From Thermopolyspora sp040678635 (lineage in GTDB: Bacteria > Actinomycetota > Actinomycetes > Streptosporangiales > Streptosporangiaceae), in NCBI RefSeq assembly GCF_040678635.1, contig NZ_JBFATZ010000001.1:372001-436000 (forward strand): DNA of 64,000 nucleotides, in the 5' to 3' direction. A program made the translations under genes and the position numbers. The stretch's first letter is position 1. Every line of letters starts with the position of its first letter. A model generated the notes under the pieces. The model saw only the letters and a list, made by a program, of their open reading frames with translations. It was not told the origin of the DNA and searched no databases. Below, piece by piece: positions 51,804-60,433 of this stretch.

Positions 51804-52630
51804 TCGCGTCTCGCTTTCTCGATCATCTGAAGGGATACCCGCTCAGGATATGCCCAGCGTCGTATCGCCTCATACCGCTGCCATACTGAGGTAACAATGT
51901 CATAGTCGGCAGTGATATATCCCTGTGTTGGGGAGTCCGCCTGCACGACGTTCGGTTGGCCGTCCGGGAACTCGGCCATCGCGAAGTTGCCCGCCAGACC
52001 TGCGACGCACTCCGGGTCGACGATCTGGACGAAGACGGTGGGTCGCTGTGTCATCTCCAGCAGATGGCCGAGCTGCTCCCGCATGATCTCATTGCTCCCG
52101 ATCCGGCGGTGAAGTACACCCTGATCGATCAACACCAGAACGTTTGGCGGGTTCTCCCGATCAAGAATTCGTCGGCGGGATATACGGGCCTCGACGCTCG
52201 CTTCCACCTGCTCGGGCGTGCCCTGTAGTCCCTGGCTGAAGATGTGCCGTGCGTATGCCTCGGTCTGCAGGAGGCCAGGGATAAGGAGCGGGTCCCAGGA
52301 GCGCAGGACGGTAGCGGTGGGTTCGACCTCCTCGGCCCAATCTTGAAACCAGGACGGGCTGCCGGGGCGCATAAGGATCCGCTCATGCAGCCGGACGAAA
52401 GAGATGCCGTTGGTCGTGCCAAAGAGCTTGTCCAGCTTCTCAGCGTCCGAGCGTGACGGTGTCCGGGTGGCTTTTTCCAGCCGGCTCACCTGAGTCTGCG
52501 TACACCCGAGACGCGCCGCCACAGCGGCCTGCGACAATTCAGCCATCTCCCGCAGTCGCCGCATCTCCATCCCGAACCGCACCCGAGGCGACCCAGGATC
52601 CAGGGACGGCACCACGTTCATCCCATTCAC
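51794..52630 (-). CDS. XRE-family regulator with DUF5753 sensor domain
   Basis: A 278-residue regulator. The HTH is at residues ~20-75 (MRRLREMAELSQAAVAARLGCTQTQVSRLEKATRTPS). The rest is the DUF5753 domain (PGLLQTEAYARHIF, RRRILDRENPPNVLVLIDQGVLHR, FAMAEFPDGQPNVVQADS). Such proteins pair with DUF397 proteins, and some members of the group affect Streptomyces development. It heads a four-gene operon with three DUF397 copies, convergent with the methyltransferase. A second ATG (MNVVPS) lies three codons later. Confidence 0.93.
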   Translation of the reverse strand: MNGMNVVPSLDPGSPRVRFGMEMRRLREMAELSQAAVAARLGCTQTQVSRLEKATRTPSRSDAEKLDKLFGTTNGISFVRLHERILMRPGSPSWFQDWAEEVEPTATVLRSWDPLLIPGLLQTEAYARHIFSQGLQGTPEQVEASVEARISRRRILDRENPPNVLVLIDQGVLHRRIGSNEIMREQLGHLLEMTQRPTVFVQIVDPECVAGLAGNFAMAEFPDGQPNVVQADSPTQGYITADYDIVTSVWQRYEAIRRWAYPERVSLQMIEKARREWT

Positions 52631-53360
52631 TCCCCAATCCCCCCAAAAGAGACCATCTTCCCATCCGTCGCTGCTCCCGCTCGCGCATCATATTAATCAC
52701 CACCCGTCAACGTCACTCAAGAATAAAAACTCTTTCACCCATCCCAAAATATTCCAGTCGCATACCAGATACTCCATCGCCATCCTGGCCTCAACAACAA
52801 CAAATCAATGGCAAGTGGGACTCCTCTGCTCAATCTCTAAAATCTGGACAGACGCTGCCTTCGGCCGCGTCGTGGTCCGCCTGGCGTACCCCTACGCCTT
52901 CGATCGACGCCGAGCCCGCCGCAACCCACTCGATCATCGAGTTCCGTTGTGCTCATGGCCGACATCTCGCGCGTGGACGACGCGGATGACGGCCGGAGGC
53001 GTCGCGGCACAGCCGATCCGCCGGGCCTGAACGCCCTTGAACCGCCCCGCCGAGTGCCGGTTCGGCGACGCTGAAGGGTCACTGCGGCTCCGGCGCTGAT
53101 TGCGCCATATTGCGGTGGCCGCCGTGGCGTCCGGTGTCTCAGGTTACGTGTTGAACGGGCGGACGAAACTGCCGTAAATGCCCCACACACACGGGTGCGG
53201 AGGTGGTTGGTGTCCCACTACGGGAGTCGCCGGCGCGTCCAGCGCTCGCAGCCCGGTTCGCCTGACGATCAGGCCGCGGGGCGTACCGATTGACATCTAT
53301 TGGCTATGTCGATTAGCTTTCAAGCTATGCAGCGTAGCCACAGGAGCGGGGACGCCGGCC
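52631..53360. other. Gene-free, partly AT-rich stretch
   Basis: About 730 bases between divergent regulators. The part 52676-52860 is much more AT-rich than anything nearby (for example ATCATATTAATCACC and CAAAATATTCC) and probably holds the XRE promoter or marks foreign DNA. From 52900 the composition returns to normal. No reading frame looks real. The TetR promoter and operator lie at its right end. Confidence 0.5.
53314..53327. promoter_or_regulatory. Candidate TetR operator
   Basis: TAGCTTTCAAGCTA has perfect 6-base arms around TC and lies 33 bases before the TetR start. A TTGACA box is at 53290-53295, so the palindrome would cover the -10 region. A second inverted repeat (GACAT/ATGTC, 53292-53310) overlaps the -35 box. 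This arrangement suits autorepression. Confidence 0.55.
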
Positions 53361-53918
53361 ATGGCTAGGGCCGGGCTCACCCGCAGCCGGGTCGTCGATG
53401 CCGCCATCGAACTCGTCGACAAGCACGGCCTTCCGGCGCTGACCCTCGCCGCCGTCGCCGAGCATTGCGGCGTCGCGGCCCCGTCCCTCTACAAGCACGT
53501 GAGCAACATCGCGGAGCTGCGCACTCTGGTCGGCATCCGCGTACTGGAGGAGATGACCGACGCCTTCACGGCCGCCGTGCTCGGCCGCAGCGGCACCGAC
53601 GCCATAACCGCCGTCATGCGGGCCTACCGCGCCTACGTGAAAGCACACCCCGCCCGCTACGCGGCCGTCCCCGTCGATCCCCTGCACCAGCAGGAATACG
53701 CCGCCTCCGGGTACCGCATGCTCCAGGTCATGCAGGCCGCGCTGCACCCCTGGCGGCTCGACGAGAACGAATCGATCCACGCGCTCCGGGCCGCCAGGGT
53801 GATCGTGCACGGATTCGCGTCCCTGGAGGCGGCGGGAGGCTTCGGCCTGCCACAGGACCTCGACGAGACCTACGAGCGCCTGATCCGGATGTTCCTCGCC
53901 ACCCTCCCCCCGCTATAG
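53361..53918 (+). CDS. TetR/AcrR-family regulator
   Basis: A 185-residue TetR-type repressor. The N-terminal HTH is GLTRSRVVDAAIELVDKHGLPALTLAAVAEHCGVAAPSLYKHVSN. The C-terminal helical domain has ARVIVHGFASLEAAGGFG, the pattern of the TetR C-terminal family with a WHG-like motif. The ATG at 53361 leads directly into the HTH; the frame extends to 53178 without similarity. A membrane protein gene follows after 9 bases and is the likely target and operon partner. Confidence 0.92.
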   Translation: MARAGLTRSRVVDAAIELVDKHGLPALTLAAVAEHCGVAAPSLYKHVSNIAELRTLVGIRVLEEMTDAFTAAVLGRSGTDAITAVMRAYRAYVKAHPARYAAVPVDPLHQQEYAASGYRMLQVMQAALHPWRLDENESIHALRAARVIVHGFASLEAAGGFGLPQDLDETYERLIRMFLATLPPL

Positions 53919-53927
53919 GAGATCGCC

Positions 53928-54551
53928 ATGCCCCTCACCCACACCCGGCTCGCCGCCGCCGCTTTGACCGCGGCCGGCGTGCTGTTCTTCCTCTATCCGG
54001 CGCTTCGCCCGTGGGCGGACGAGTCCACGGCCGAGGGCGCCCTGTACGCGATGTCCTCGCCATGGTGGGTGGCGACCCACCTGTTCGCGATGATCGGGTT
54101 CATCCTCGTCCCCCTGGCGCTGCTGCCGATCAACCGGACCGCCGCCGTCATCATGTGGATCGGCGCGGGGCTGACCCTGCCCTACTACGGCGCGGAGGAC
54201 TTCGCGCTGAACACCCTCGCCGTCAAGGTGAGCGACGGACAACGACTGGACCTGGTCGGCCTCTCCGACAGCATCCGCTTCCACCCGGCGGCGGCCACCA
54301 CGTTCCTCATCGGGCTGATCCTGCTGAGCATCGGCGCACTGGCCGCCGCCGTCGCGATCTGGCGCTCGCACGTACTGCCTCCCTTCAGCGCGGTGCCCTT
54401 CGGCATCGGCTTCGCCCTGTTCCTCCCGCAGTTCTTCGTCGGCGAGGCGGGGCGAATCGCGCACGGCGTACTCATGGCCGCCGGATGCGGGTGGCTCGCG
54501 GTCTCCCTTTGGCGGGCCCGCACCTCTCGCTCTCGGTTGAGCAGTGCTTAA
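53928..54551 (+). CDS. Hypothetical multi-pass membrane protein
   Basis: A 207-residue protein with six predicted hydrophobic segments (LAAAALTAAGVLFFLYPAL; WWVATHLFAMIGFILVPLALL; AAVIMWIGAGLTLPYY; TFLIGLILLSIGALAAAVAIW; FGIGFALFLPQFFVG; GVLMAAGCGWLAVSLW). I do not recognise a family with a known function. The ATG has GGAG at a good distance and lies 9 bases after the TetR gene, so it is co-transcribed and presumably controlled by that repressor. The following 268 bases hold nothing I can support. Confidence 0.8.
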   Translation: MPLTHTRLAAAALTAAGVLFFLYPALRPWADESTAEGALYAMSSPWWVATHLFAMIGFILVPLALLPINRTAAVIMWIGAGLTLPYYGAEDFALNTLAVKVSDGQRLDLVGLSDSIRFHPAAATTFLIGLILLSIGALAAAVAIWRSHVLPPFSAVPFGIGFALFLPQFFVGEAGRIAHGVLMAAGCGWLAVSLWRARTSRSRLSSA

Positions 54552-54819
54552 GGAGGGGCAACCAACGCAATTGGTGAGAATCGTGCCTGCTGCCGGGCGG
54601 CGGGTCGTCCACGCACCGGCGACCCTCGCCGCCCACCGTCACCGCAGAGGCGGAAGACAACCCCCGGCGCCTCGAAGAAGGACGCCCCCGGAGAAGAAGG
54701 TGGCGTTCGAGGGCGGCGGGCCGGTGCGCAGAAGGCGACGACGGCGGCGGTGACGAGCCATGCCTCCGAACTCAACCGGTCTGCGGCATCGCCGCCCACG
54801 AATGCGAGGCGAGGCTCGA

Positions 54820-55122
54820 TCAGGGCAAGTCGTACCGGGATCTGATGGTTGTGGCCTCCTCCTCGGTCACCTGCTGGGGGGTTCGGGCAAGCGCTTGATG
54901 GAGATCGGAGAGGATGCGGTCCCCCGAGGCCCGGACGCGGGAGCGGAACTGGGCGAGCTGCTCGTCGAAGAGCTTGGCGGCCGGACCGGTCCACACCTTG
55001 CCCGAGTGGAACTTCTCGACCGGCCGGCCCAGGTCTGCGTCCACCGCCTGCACAAGCGGCTCCACCAGACGCAGAGTGTTCTGTAGCGCCAGATGCAGTG
55101 GATTGGGCACCATCTGCGCCAT
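54820..55122 (-). CDS. WXG100-like small protein
   Basis: A 100-residue helical protein with the central turn KVWTGPAAKLFDEQLAQFRSRV, matching the W-x-G turn of WXG100/ESX proteins, which form helical hairpins and pass through type VII secretion. The first half (LALQNTLRLVEPLVQAVDADL) is the other helix. It is the third gene of a same-strand operon after a lipoprotein and a large helical protein, with a 5-base gap. No secretion ATPase gene is in the window. Confidence 0.7.
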   Translation of the reverse strand: MAQMVPNPLHLALQNTLRLVEPLVQAVDADLGRPVEKFHSGKVWTGPAAKLFDEQLAQFRSRVRASGDRILSDLHQALARTPQQVTEEEATTIRSRYDLP

Positions 55123-55127
55123 CCTGC

Positions 55128-55721
55128 TCAGGCCCCTTTCTCTGCTGTGGGGGAGGGGGTGGGCGCGCTCTTATCGGTCATCAGCCTTGGCGCAATCAAC
55201 TTCATCAATGCCACTGCGTCCGCCTCGTGGTCGCGCCCATTGGCACCTTGTATGATGTCCACGACGAGCATCGCCTTATCGCGAATCAGGACGGCTACTG
55301 CGCTTGCGTGCTTGTCGTCGAACTCCTTCGCTGCGTAATATCCGTCCCCACCTGGCATGATGGCGGGCAGGCGCTTCGCGCCCTGGTCGAGTTCTTCCTT
55401 CACCCGTCCGGGGGTGCCGTGTGCCCTTAGTACGACTTCCAGTATCTTGTGTCGGTCCCCGGTTGGCTCGTAGGCACCGCACCATCCATCGCCGTATCCA
55501 TTTGCTGCAGCCAAGTCGAAATTTCCCTGAGTCAACGGGGTTTGGACCCCGGTTATTCGTTGCACTGCATCCAAGGGAATGTGTCCGCAGATATAGGGGG
55601 CAGCGGCAACGGAGGGCAAAGGGGTGGTGTCGACCGCCGCTGGTGACTCGCTGCAGCCAGAGGCCGATGCCAGGACGCAGGCTGCTGCCGTTAGGGCCGC
55701 GAATGCTCTAGTTATCTTCAT
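55128..55721 (-). CDS. Putative lipoprotein
   Basis: A 197-residue exported lipoprotein: signal peptide MKITRAFAALTAAACVLASA with lipobox ASGC (Cys near residue 23). The mature part opens with a Pro/Ala linker, then YICGHIPLDAVQRITGV and GYGDGWCGAYEPTG, whose two Cys probably pair. This resembles the DUF3558-like group of actinomycete lipoproteins, though I cannot confirm it. Its ATG overlaps the stop of the large upstream gene (ATGA), so it is coupled to it. Confidence 0.78.
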   Translation of the reverse strand: MKITRAFAALTAAACVLASASGCSESPAAVDTTPLPSVAAAPYICGHIPLDAVQRITGVQTPLTQGNFDLAAANGYGDGWCGAYEPTGDRHKILEVVLRAHGTPGRVKEELDQGAKRLPAIMPGGDGYYAAKEFDDKHASAVAVLIRDKAMLVVDIIQGANGRDHEADAVALMKLIAPRLMTDKSAPTPSPTAEKGA

Positions 55722-57847
55722 TGTTGATATCTATTGAACCCCTTGAGGAAGGCGGAGTCTATCTGTGATCGCACGGTTGACCATTCTTTTCCGGCTGGTC
55801 CGTCATAGATCCACTTGCGGTACGCGTCATAGGCGACAGGGTTGCCGTCGGCGTCTTTGGTGGCCAGCATCTCCTCTCGTGTCATCAAGGTCTTACCGTC
55901 CTCCTTCAGGAAGTTGTTGGGCGCTTTGCGAGGATCACTACCTGGGGGTAGGTCGCTGAGTGATGCCCAGGGATGGTGCTTATCAGGTGGTTCGGCCTGT
56001 CCGAATAAGCCGCGCTTGAGCATCGCCTGTGCGGCGAGTTGCTCTACAAGGAAATGCGTTTCATTCGCTCGCGTGTTCGCGTCCGTAGTCGCCTTCTTTG
56101 CTTCTACTCCCTTGAAGGCCTCCTCGAAGATGCCAGTCCATGCGCTGACAACGCCCGCGGCGATCGGCCAACCCGCGTGCTGGGGGATGGCAAGACCGGT
56201 GTTGACCAAGGCCGCCAAGACCTTCGCATTGCGCTCCTGCGCTTCGTCTAACTCTTGTCCCTGCTCGATGCGGGCCAGACCGGCGGCGTCGGTGATAAAA
56301 CCGAACCCCGCTGCAATTCCGTGTGCCGCATCGTAGAAGTGTTCGCTTCCTTTGCCGGCTGCCATTCGAGCAGCGCTGGCGTCGAGTAGCTTGCTGGCCC
56401 ATATGGTTTGAGTGCCCGCCACCAGGGCGAATCCCTTCGGGTCTTCTTTGAAGACCTCCGCCATGAGTGTTTTGAGGTCCTGACGGTACAATCTGGCACC
56501 CCAAGGCTCTCGTCCTGGAAGGCCCGGGTGATCCTCTCCCGCGACACCGACCCTCCAGTCGGAGTCGGAATTCGCGACACGATTCACATCCACGATATAG
56601 GTGGCGAGGATGCGACTCATAGTATTGGGCGTGACGCTGAGCGCTTCTCCATCCTTGAGCCGCTTCGCTTCCAGGTGTATGAGCTCTGACGCCAGCTTGG
56701 CCGACAGGTAGCCCCGTGACGGGTTCTGTGCTGAGCCGTCGTGGTCGCGGAATGTCGTGGTGGCGGTCAGCAGGGCTGCGCTCAGGGCCTTACCGTCATC
56801 GAACATTCTTCGTTCGTTGAGCAGGCGTTTCAGGACCTCGGGGTCTTTGACGAAGAAGTCTTGGGCCGCCTCGGGGACGCGGGACAGGGCGGTCAGGACG
56901 CCGGGTAGGGGGTCCAGGACCGGGACGCGGTTTGCGGCCTCTATCTTTCTGGCGACGTCCACCAGGAAGTCGGCGTCGTAGGTGCCGTGCATGAGGGCGC
57001 GGGAGAGCCAGTAGTGCTGGCCTGCGGAGCCGTTGGCCGTGAGCTCCGAGCGCCACGTGGTGGTCAGGCGTGGGCTGGCCGCCGCCAGTGTCTTGCCCAG
57101 GGCGGTCTGGAGGCGCTGGGCGGTGGCGCGGTCGGTGGATTCCCCGGTCTTGGTGAGCAGTTCGCGGAACCGGGTGGCGCCCATGGCGTACATCAACGCA
57201 GTGGCGAAGTCCGCGTCGCCGGTGCGTTTTTCCAGCTGGGCCAGTGTGTTCTGGTCGAGTTTTCCGGTCTGGGCGGCCTGGGTGAGGGCGAGGGCGGCGG
57301 CGTAGGCGTCGGGGTTGTTGACGGCCTTGTTGTACAGGGCCTCGTCGAAGGGGGTCAGGCCGGTGGCGGGGGCGGAGCCGGGGCTCCAGCTCTCGCGGAC
57401 GGCCTGGATGGTCTGGTTGCGGCGGCGCAGTTCGGGGCGCTTGGTGCTGATCCAGTTGCGGGTTTCGCGCAGCGCGGTCAGGCCCGAGGTGTCCAGGTCG
57501 AGTTTGTCCAGGGCGCGGCGGATCTGCAGTTCGTTGGTGCCGAGGGTGTCCTCCGCGCGGGCCAGGGCCTTTTCGAAGTCGTCCAGTTGCGCCGGGTCGA
57601 TGCCGGAGAAGTCCCAGTCCACCGTTGCATGGATGGTCACGGTGGGGTGGGGGTTTGGGGCTGCGCCGCCGGTGGGGTGTCCCGATCGGCGTCCGGTGGT
57701 CGTGGACAGGGACACCGGGTTGGGTTGCGGTTGCGGTGACGGTTTGGGCAGAGGGTGAGCCGTCGAAGGGACGGTGCTTTGGTGGTGTGGCGGCGAGCCC
57801 GCGGTGGGGTGCGGGTGTGGCGATGGCTCGGGAGACGGATGTCCCAT
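55718..57847 (-). CDS. Large helical protein of a WXG100-linked operon
   Basis: A 709-residue protein. The first ~65 residues are rich in Pro, His and Ser. A coiled region follows (VDWDFSGIDPAQLDDFEKALARAEDTLG, LRETRNWISTKRPELRRR). The rest is helical with AIPQHAGWPIAAGVVSAWTGIFEEAFKG and a C-terminal part similar to actinomycete DUF6571-type proteins (from memory). I do not assign a function. The ATG at 57847 has GGAG six bases upstream and is preferred to the GTG at 57640. It begins an operon with a lipoprotein and a WXG100-like gene, which suggests a cell-surface or type VII secretion role. Confidence 0.75.
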   Translation of the reverse strand: MGHPSPEPSPHPHPTAGSPPHHQSTVPSTAHPLPKPSPQPQPNPVSLSTTTGRRSGHPTGGAAPNPHPTVTIHATVDWDFSGIDPAQLDDFEKALARAEDTLGTNELQIRRALDKLDLDTSGLTALRETRNWISTKRPELRRRNQTIQAVRESWSPGSAPATGLTPFDEALYNKAVNNPDAYAAALALTQAAQTGKLDQNTLAQLEKRTGDADFATALMYAMGATRFRELLTKTGESTDRATAQRLQTALGKTLAAASPRLTTTWRSELTANGSAGQHYWLSRALMHGTYDADFLVDVARKIEAANRVPVLDPLPGVLTALSRVPEAAQDFFVKDPEVLKRLLNERRMFDDGKALSAALLTATTTFRDHDGSAQNPSRGYLSAKLASELIHLEAKRLKDGEALSVTPNTMSRILATYIVDVNRVANSDSDWRVGVAGEDHPGLPGREPWGARLYRQDLKTLMAEVFKEDPKGFALVAGTQTIWASKLLDASAARMAAGKGSEHFYDAAHGIAAGFGFITDAAGLARIEQGQELDEAQERNAKVLAALVNTGLAIPQHAGWPIAAGVVSAWTGIFEEAFKGVEAKKATTDANTRANETHFLVEQLAAQAMLKRGLFGQAEPPDKHHPWASLSDLPPGSDPRKAPNNFLKEDGKTLMTREEMLATKDADGNPVAYDAYRKWIYDGPAGKEWSTVRSQIDSAFLKGFNRYQQ

Positions 57848-58203
57848 CAGGTCTCCGGCTCTGTCGGCTGCACACGGATGCGTATGGGGTCACATTATCT
57901 TGATCCAACCGCTTGATGGCATTCTTTGGTCATCTTGGGCATGGCGAGCGCTGTCCGAGGTCGAATCCGGTGTTTTGTGGGCGGCGCCGGCGTGCAAAGG
58001 CGGGTCGATCGGCCCGGTGAATTCGGGTGATATGGCGCAGGGCGGGTGCTCTGCCGCGTCGCTGGTAGCAGGGACGATCAGGGGTGAAGTCTGATAAAGG
58101 TCGGCAATTTCGATTGGTATCGGTCCACCCCGTACGGCTATTCCGATGGCGTCCGTAATGCCGGCCGGGGCGGGATGGGGATCCGCCCCGGCCGGATTCC
58201 GGC
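57848..58203. other. Gene-free stretch with a terminator
   Basis: About 350 bases between same-strand operons. It holds the hairpin at 58161-58195 and presumably the promoter of the operon that starts at 57847. An AT-rich patch with GATAAT (minus strand, about 57893-57898) could be its -10 box, but no good -35 box is spaced for it. Confidence 0.45.
58161..58195 (-). terminator. Hairpin terminator after the small membrane protein
   Basis: CCGGCCGGGGCGG (58161-58173) pairs perfectly with CCGCCCCGGCCGG (58183-58195) around a nine-base loop, eight bases past the stop of the minus-strand gene at 58204. No U-tract. Confidence 0.7.
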
Positions 58204-58404
58204 TCAGGAGCCGCCGTCGCGGCGGTCGTGCCGGTCGGCGGTGGCGGCGACGAGGGCGAGCCCGGCCAGACCCGTGAAGGCGCCGAGCGCGCGGACGAGC
58301 GGGTCGGCGTGCTCGGCGCCGACGGTCAGCGAGTACGCGGTCATGGCGATGGCGGAGCCGACGGCCAGTGCCGCGCCGGTCCACCGCAGGACGCGTCGTG
58401 ACAT
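58204..58404 (-). CDS. Small membrane protein
   Basis: A 66-residue protein with two hydrophobic segments (LRWTGAALAVGSAIAMTAYSLTV and LGAFTGLAGLALVAAT) and a charged tail (DRHDRRDGGS). Family unknown. A GGAGGGG stretch precedes the ATG. It lies 76 bases downstream of the Moco-fold gene on the same strand and may be co-transcribed with it; a strong hairpin follows. Confidence 0.65.
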   Translation of the reverse strand: MSRRVLRWTGAALAVGSAIAMTAYSLTVGAEHADPLVRALGAFTGLAGLALVAATADRHDRRDGGS

Positions 58405-58480
58405 GGGAGGCCCCTCCGCCGGCCCGCTCCGGCCGGGGCGGGGTGTCGCGGCCGCGCGGGAAGGCGGCCGGGGAAGCCGG

Positions 58481-59083
58481 TCAGGAGGGGTCCAGGGCGT
58501 CGGTGTTGCCGACGTGGAGGCGGACGACGCCGCTGACGTAGCGGCCGCCCTTGACGTCGCCGGGGACGACCAGGCGTGGCCCCTGCTTGTCGAGCTTCTT
58601 GCCGTCCTGGGCGACGGCGAGCAGGACCTTCTTGCCGGAGAAGGCCGGGTCGATCTCGGCCCAGGCGACGGTGGCGCGGTAGCCGTCGGAGCCGACGGCG
58701 GTGACGACCAGGCGCAGTTGCGCGTTCTTGACGTCGGGGTCGATGCGGGGCTTGGTCAGGGCCAGGACGTCGGCCAGCAGCGGGCCGGTGAAGGTGTGCC
58801 GCTCGGGGCCGTGGGAGGTCTGGTAGCGCACGCGGACGGTGTGCTGGGGCAGGCTGCGCAGCCGGGCGAAGGTGAACGAGCGCGGGTGGGCGACCTCGCC
58901 GCGTACCTTGACCGGGCCGACGGCAGGGCCCGCAACAGTGCCGACAACAGAGCCGACAACGGTGGCGCCGGAGGTGATCGTGGCGGCGGTGGCCGTTGCG
59001 GCGGTGGCGGGCGTCAGGGCTGTCAGCAGGGCCGTGGCCAGTGCGAACGAGGCGGCCCGGCGGCGGGGGGTACCGACACTCAT
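58481..59083 (-). CDS. Exported molybdopterin (sulfite-oxidase fold) domain protein
   Basis: A 200-residue protein with a signal peptide (RRRAASFALATALLTALTPATA) and no lipobox. The mature part has the oxidoreductase molybdopterin-domain pattern: VKVRGEVAHPRSFTFARLRSLPQHTVRV, GPERHTFTGPLLADVLAL, TVAWAEIDPAFSG and GPRLVVPGDVKGGRYVSGVVRLHV. It lacks the Cys that ligates Mo in sulfite oxidase, so it may bind cofactor or ligand without catalysing. A shorter cytosolic paralogue is at 60728. It is divergent from the molybdate regulator gene, which supports a molybdenum link. Confidence 0.8.
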   Translation of the reverse strand: MSVGTPRRRAASFALATALLTALTPATAATATAATITSGATVVGSVVGTVAGPAVGPVKVRGEVAHPRSFTFARLRSLPQHTVRVRYQTSHGPERHTFTGPLLADVLALTKPRIDPDVKNAQLRLVVTAVGSDGYRATVAWAEIDPAFSGKKVLLAVAQDGKKLDKQGPRLVVPGDVKGGRYVSGVVRLHVGNTDALDPS

Positions 59084-59106
59084 CGAGTACGCTCCTATCT
59101 CGTGGA

Positions 59107-59121
59107 TGCGATGCGATAACC
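59107..59121. promoter_or_regulatory. TGCGAT-rich site shared by the molybdenum genes
   Basis: TGCGATGCGATAACC lies in the 110-base divergent region between the Moco-fold gene and the regulator gene. Its reverse complement, GGTTATCGCATCGCA, nearly equals GGTTATGCATCGCA at 61285-61298 upstream of the second Moco-fold gene. It is a candidate binding site for the regulator at 59194. Confidence 0.5.
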
Positions 59122-59193
59122 ATAGATCAAGCCGCTAGTGCAACGAAATCTGGGTATTCATGCTTGCATCTGCGGCATGTATGGTGAGGGCTT

Positions 59194-59607
59194 GTGACGA
59201 CGTTTCGGATCAGCGAGGCCGCGGGGCTGCTCGGGGTCAGCCCCGACACCGTCCGCCGCTGGGTGGACGCCGGTCGGCTGGGGGCGGAGCGGGATGAGTA
59301 CGGCCATCGGCGCATCAACGGCGTTGATTTGGCCATGTTCGCCCGTGCGCAGGTCGAGGAGGCCGGGGGCGAGGTTCGCTCCTCGGCGCGTAACCGCTTC
59401 CGCGGGATCGTCACCGAGCTCATCCGCGACGCGGTGATGGCGCAGGTGGAGATCACCGCGGGGCCGTTCCGGGTGGTGTCGCTGATGAGCCGGCAGGCCG
59501 CCGACGAGCTCGGCCTGGAGGTGGGGGTGGTGGCGGTCGCCGTGGTCAAGGCCACCAACGTCGTCGTGCAGATACCCGGTCACGAGCATGTGACCAGTCA
59601 CTTGTGA
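59194..59607 (+). CDS. Molybdate-responsive regulator: HTH plus TOBE/Mop domain
   Basis: A 137-residue protein. Residues 1-~60 are a MerR/excisionase-type HTH (FRISEAAGLLGVSPDTVRRWVDAGRLGAERDEYGHRRI). Residues ~70-137 form a molybdate-binding Mop/TOBE domain (SARNRFRGIVTELIRDAVMAQVEITAGPFRVVSLM, ADELGLEVGVVAVAVVKATNVVV). It probably binds molybdate as an oligomer and controls this cluster. The GTG start is preceded by GAGGG. modA follows after 10 bases. Confidence 0.9.
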   Translation: MTTFRISEAAGLLGVSPDTVRRWVDAGRLGAERDEYGHRRINGVDLAMFARAQVEEAGGEVRSSARNRFRGIVTELIRDAVMAQVEITAGPFRVVSLMSRQAADELGLEVGVVAVAVVKATNVVVQIPGHEHVTSHL

Positions 59608-59617
59608 GGAGCCCCCT

Positions 59618-60427
59618 TTGATGTTCAGGCGTCTTCCCCGATGGGTCTTAGCGTTGCCCGTCGCGCTCGCGCTGGCGGGTCTGTCCGCTTGCGGTTCCGG
59701 CGGCTCGGGCACGTCGTCGGCCCCGGCGTCGTCGGCCTCGGCCGCCGGTGGCGGGGCCAAAGAGGTGACCGTGTTCGCGGCGGCCTCGCTCACCGAGACG
59801 TTCACCGAGCTCGGGAAGTCCTTCGAGGCCGCGCACCCCGGTACGACGGTGAAGTTGAACTTCGGATCCAGCGCCGCGCTGGCCCAGCAGATCGTCCAGG
59901 GGGCTCCGGCGGACGTGTTCGCGGCGGCGAGCCCGGCCACGATGAAGACCGTGACGGACGCGTCGCTGGCCACCTCGCCGACCACGTTCGTACGCAACAA
60001 GCTGCAGATCGCCGTGCCCAAGGACAACCCGGCCAAGGTCGAGAACCTCAAGGACCTGACCGATCCCAAGGTGAAGGTGGCGCTGTGCGCCGAGCAGGTG
60101 CCGTGCGGGGCCGCCGCGATCAAGGCGCTCGACGCGGCCGGGCTCAAGATCACCCCGGTCACGCTGGAGCAGGACGTCAAGGCCACCCTCACCAAGGTCG
60201 AGTTGGGCGAGGTGGACGCGGCGCTGGTCTACAAGACCGACGTGATCGCCTCACAGGGCAAGGTGACCGGCATTTCCTTCCCCGAGGCCGACCAGGCCAT
60301 CAACGACTATCCGATCGCCACCCTCGCCAAGGCCCCCGCCGGTGACCTGGCCAAGCAGTTCGTGGACCTGGTGCTGTCGCAGCAGGGCAAGGACGTGCTC
60401 AGCAAGGCCGGCTTCGAGACGCCCTGA
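59618..60427 (+). CDS. modA: Molybdate ABC transporter substrate-binding protein
   Basis: A 269-residue lipoprotein: hydrophobic signal with lipobox LSAC (Cys near residue 25), a Gly/Ser/Ala linker, then EVTVFAAASLTETFTELGKSFEAAHPG, the ModA hallmark. Also seen are NFGSSAALAQQI, APADVFAAAS, VALCAEQVPCGAAA and LGEVDAALVYKTDV. Ser and Tyr residues in these blocks line the oxyanion site. It binds molybdate or tungstate outside the membrane. No permease (modB) or ATPase (modC) follows; a strong hairpin ends the unit, so the transporter partners must be encoded elsewhere. Confidence 0.94.
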   Translation: MMFRRLPRWVLALPVALALAGLSACGSGGSGTSSAPASSASAAGGGAKEVTVFAAASLTETFTELGKSFEAAHPGTTVKLNFGSSAALAQQIVQGAPADVFAAASPATMKTVTDASLATSPTTFVRNKLQIAVPKDNPAKVENLKDLTDPKVKVALCAEQVPCGAAAIKALDAAGLKITPVTLEQDVKATLTKVELGEVDAALVYKTDVIASQGKVTGISFPEADQAINDYPIATLAKAPAGDLAKQFVDLVLSQQGKDVLSKAGFETP

Positions 60428-60433
60428 TCGCCC

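Noticed and set aside
57890..58384. Minus-strand reading frame overlapping the small membrane protein
   Set aside because: Arg-rich frame that crosses the terminator hairpin and shadows the better-supported 66-residue membrane protein.
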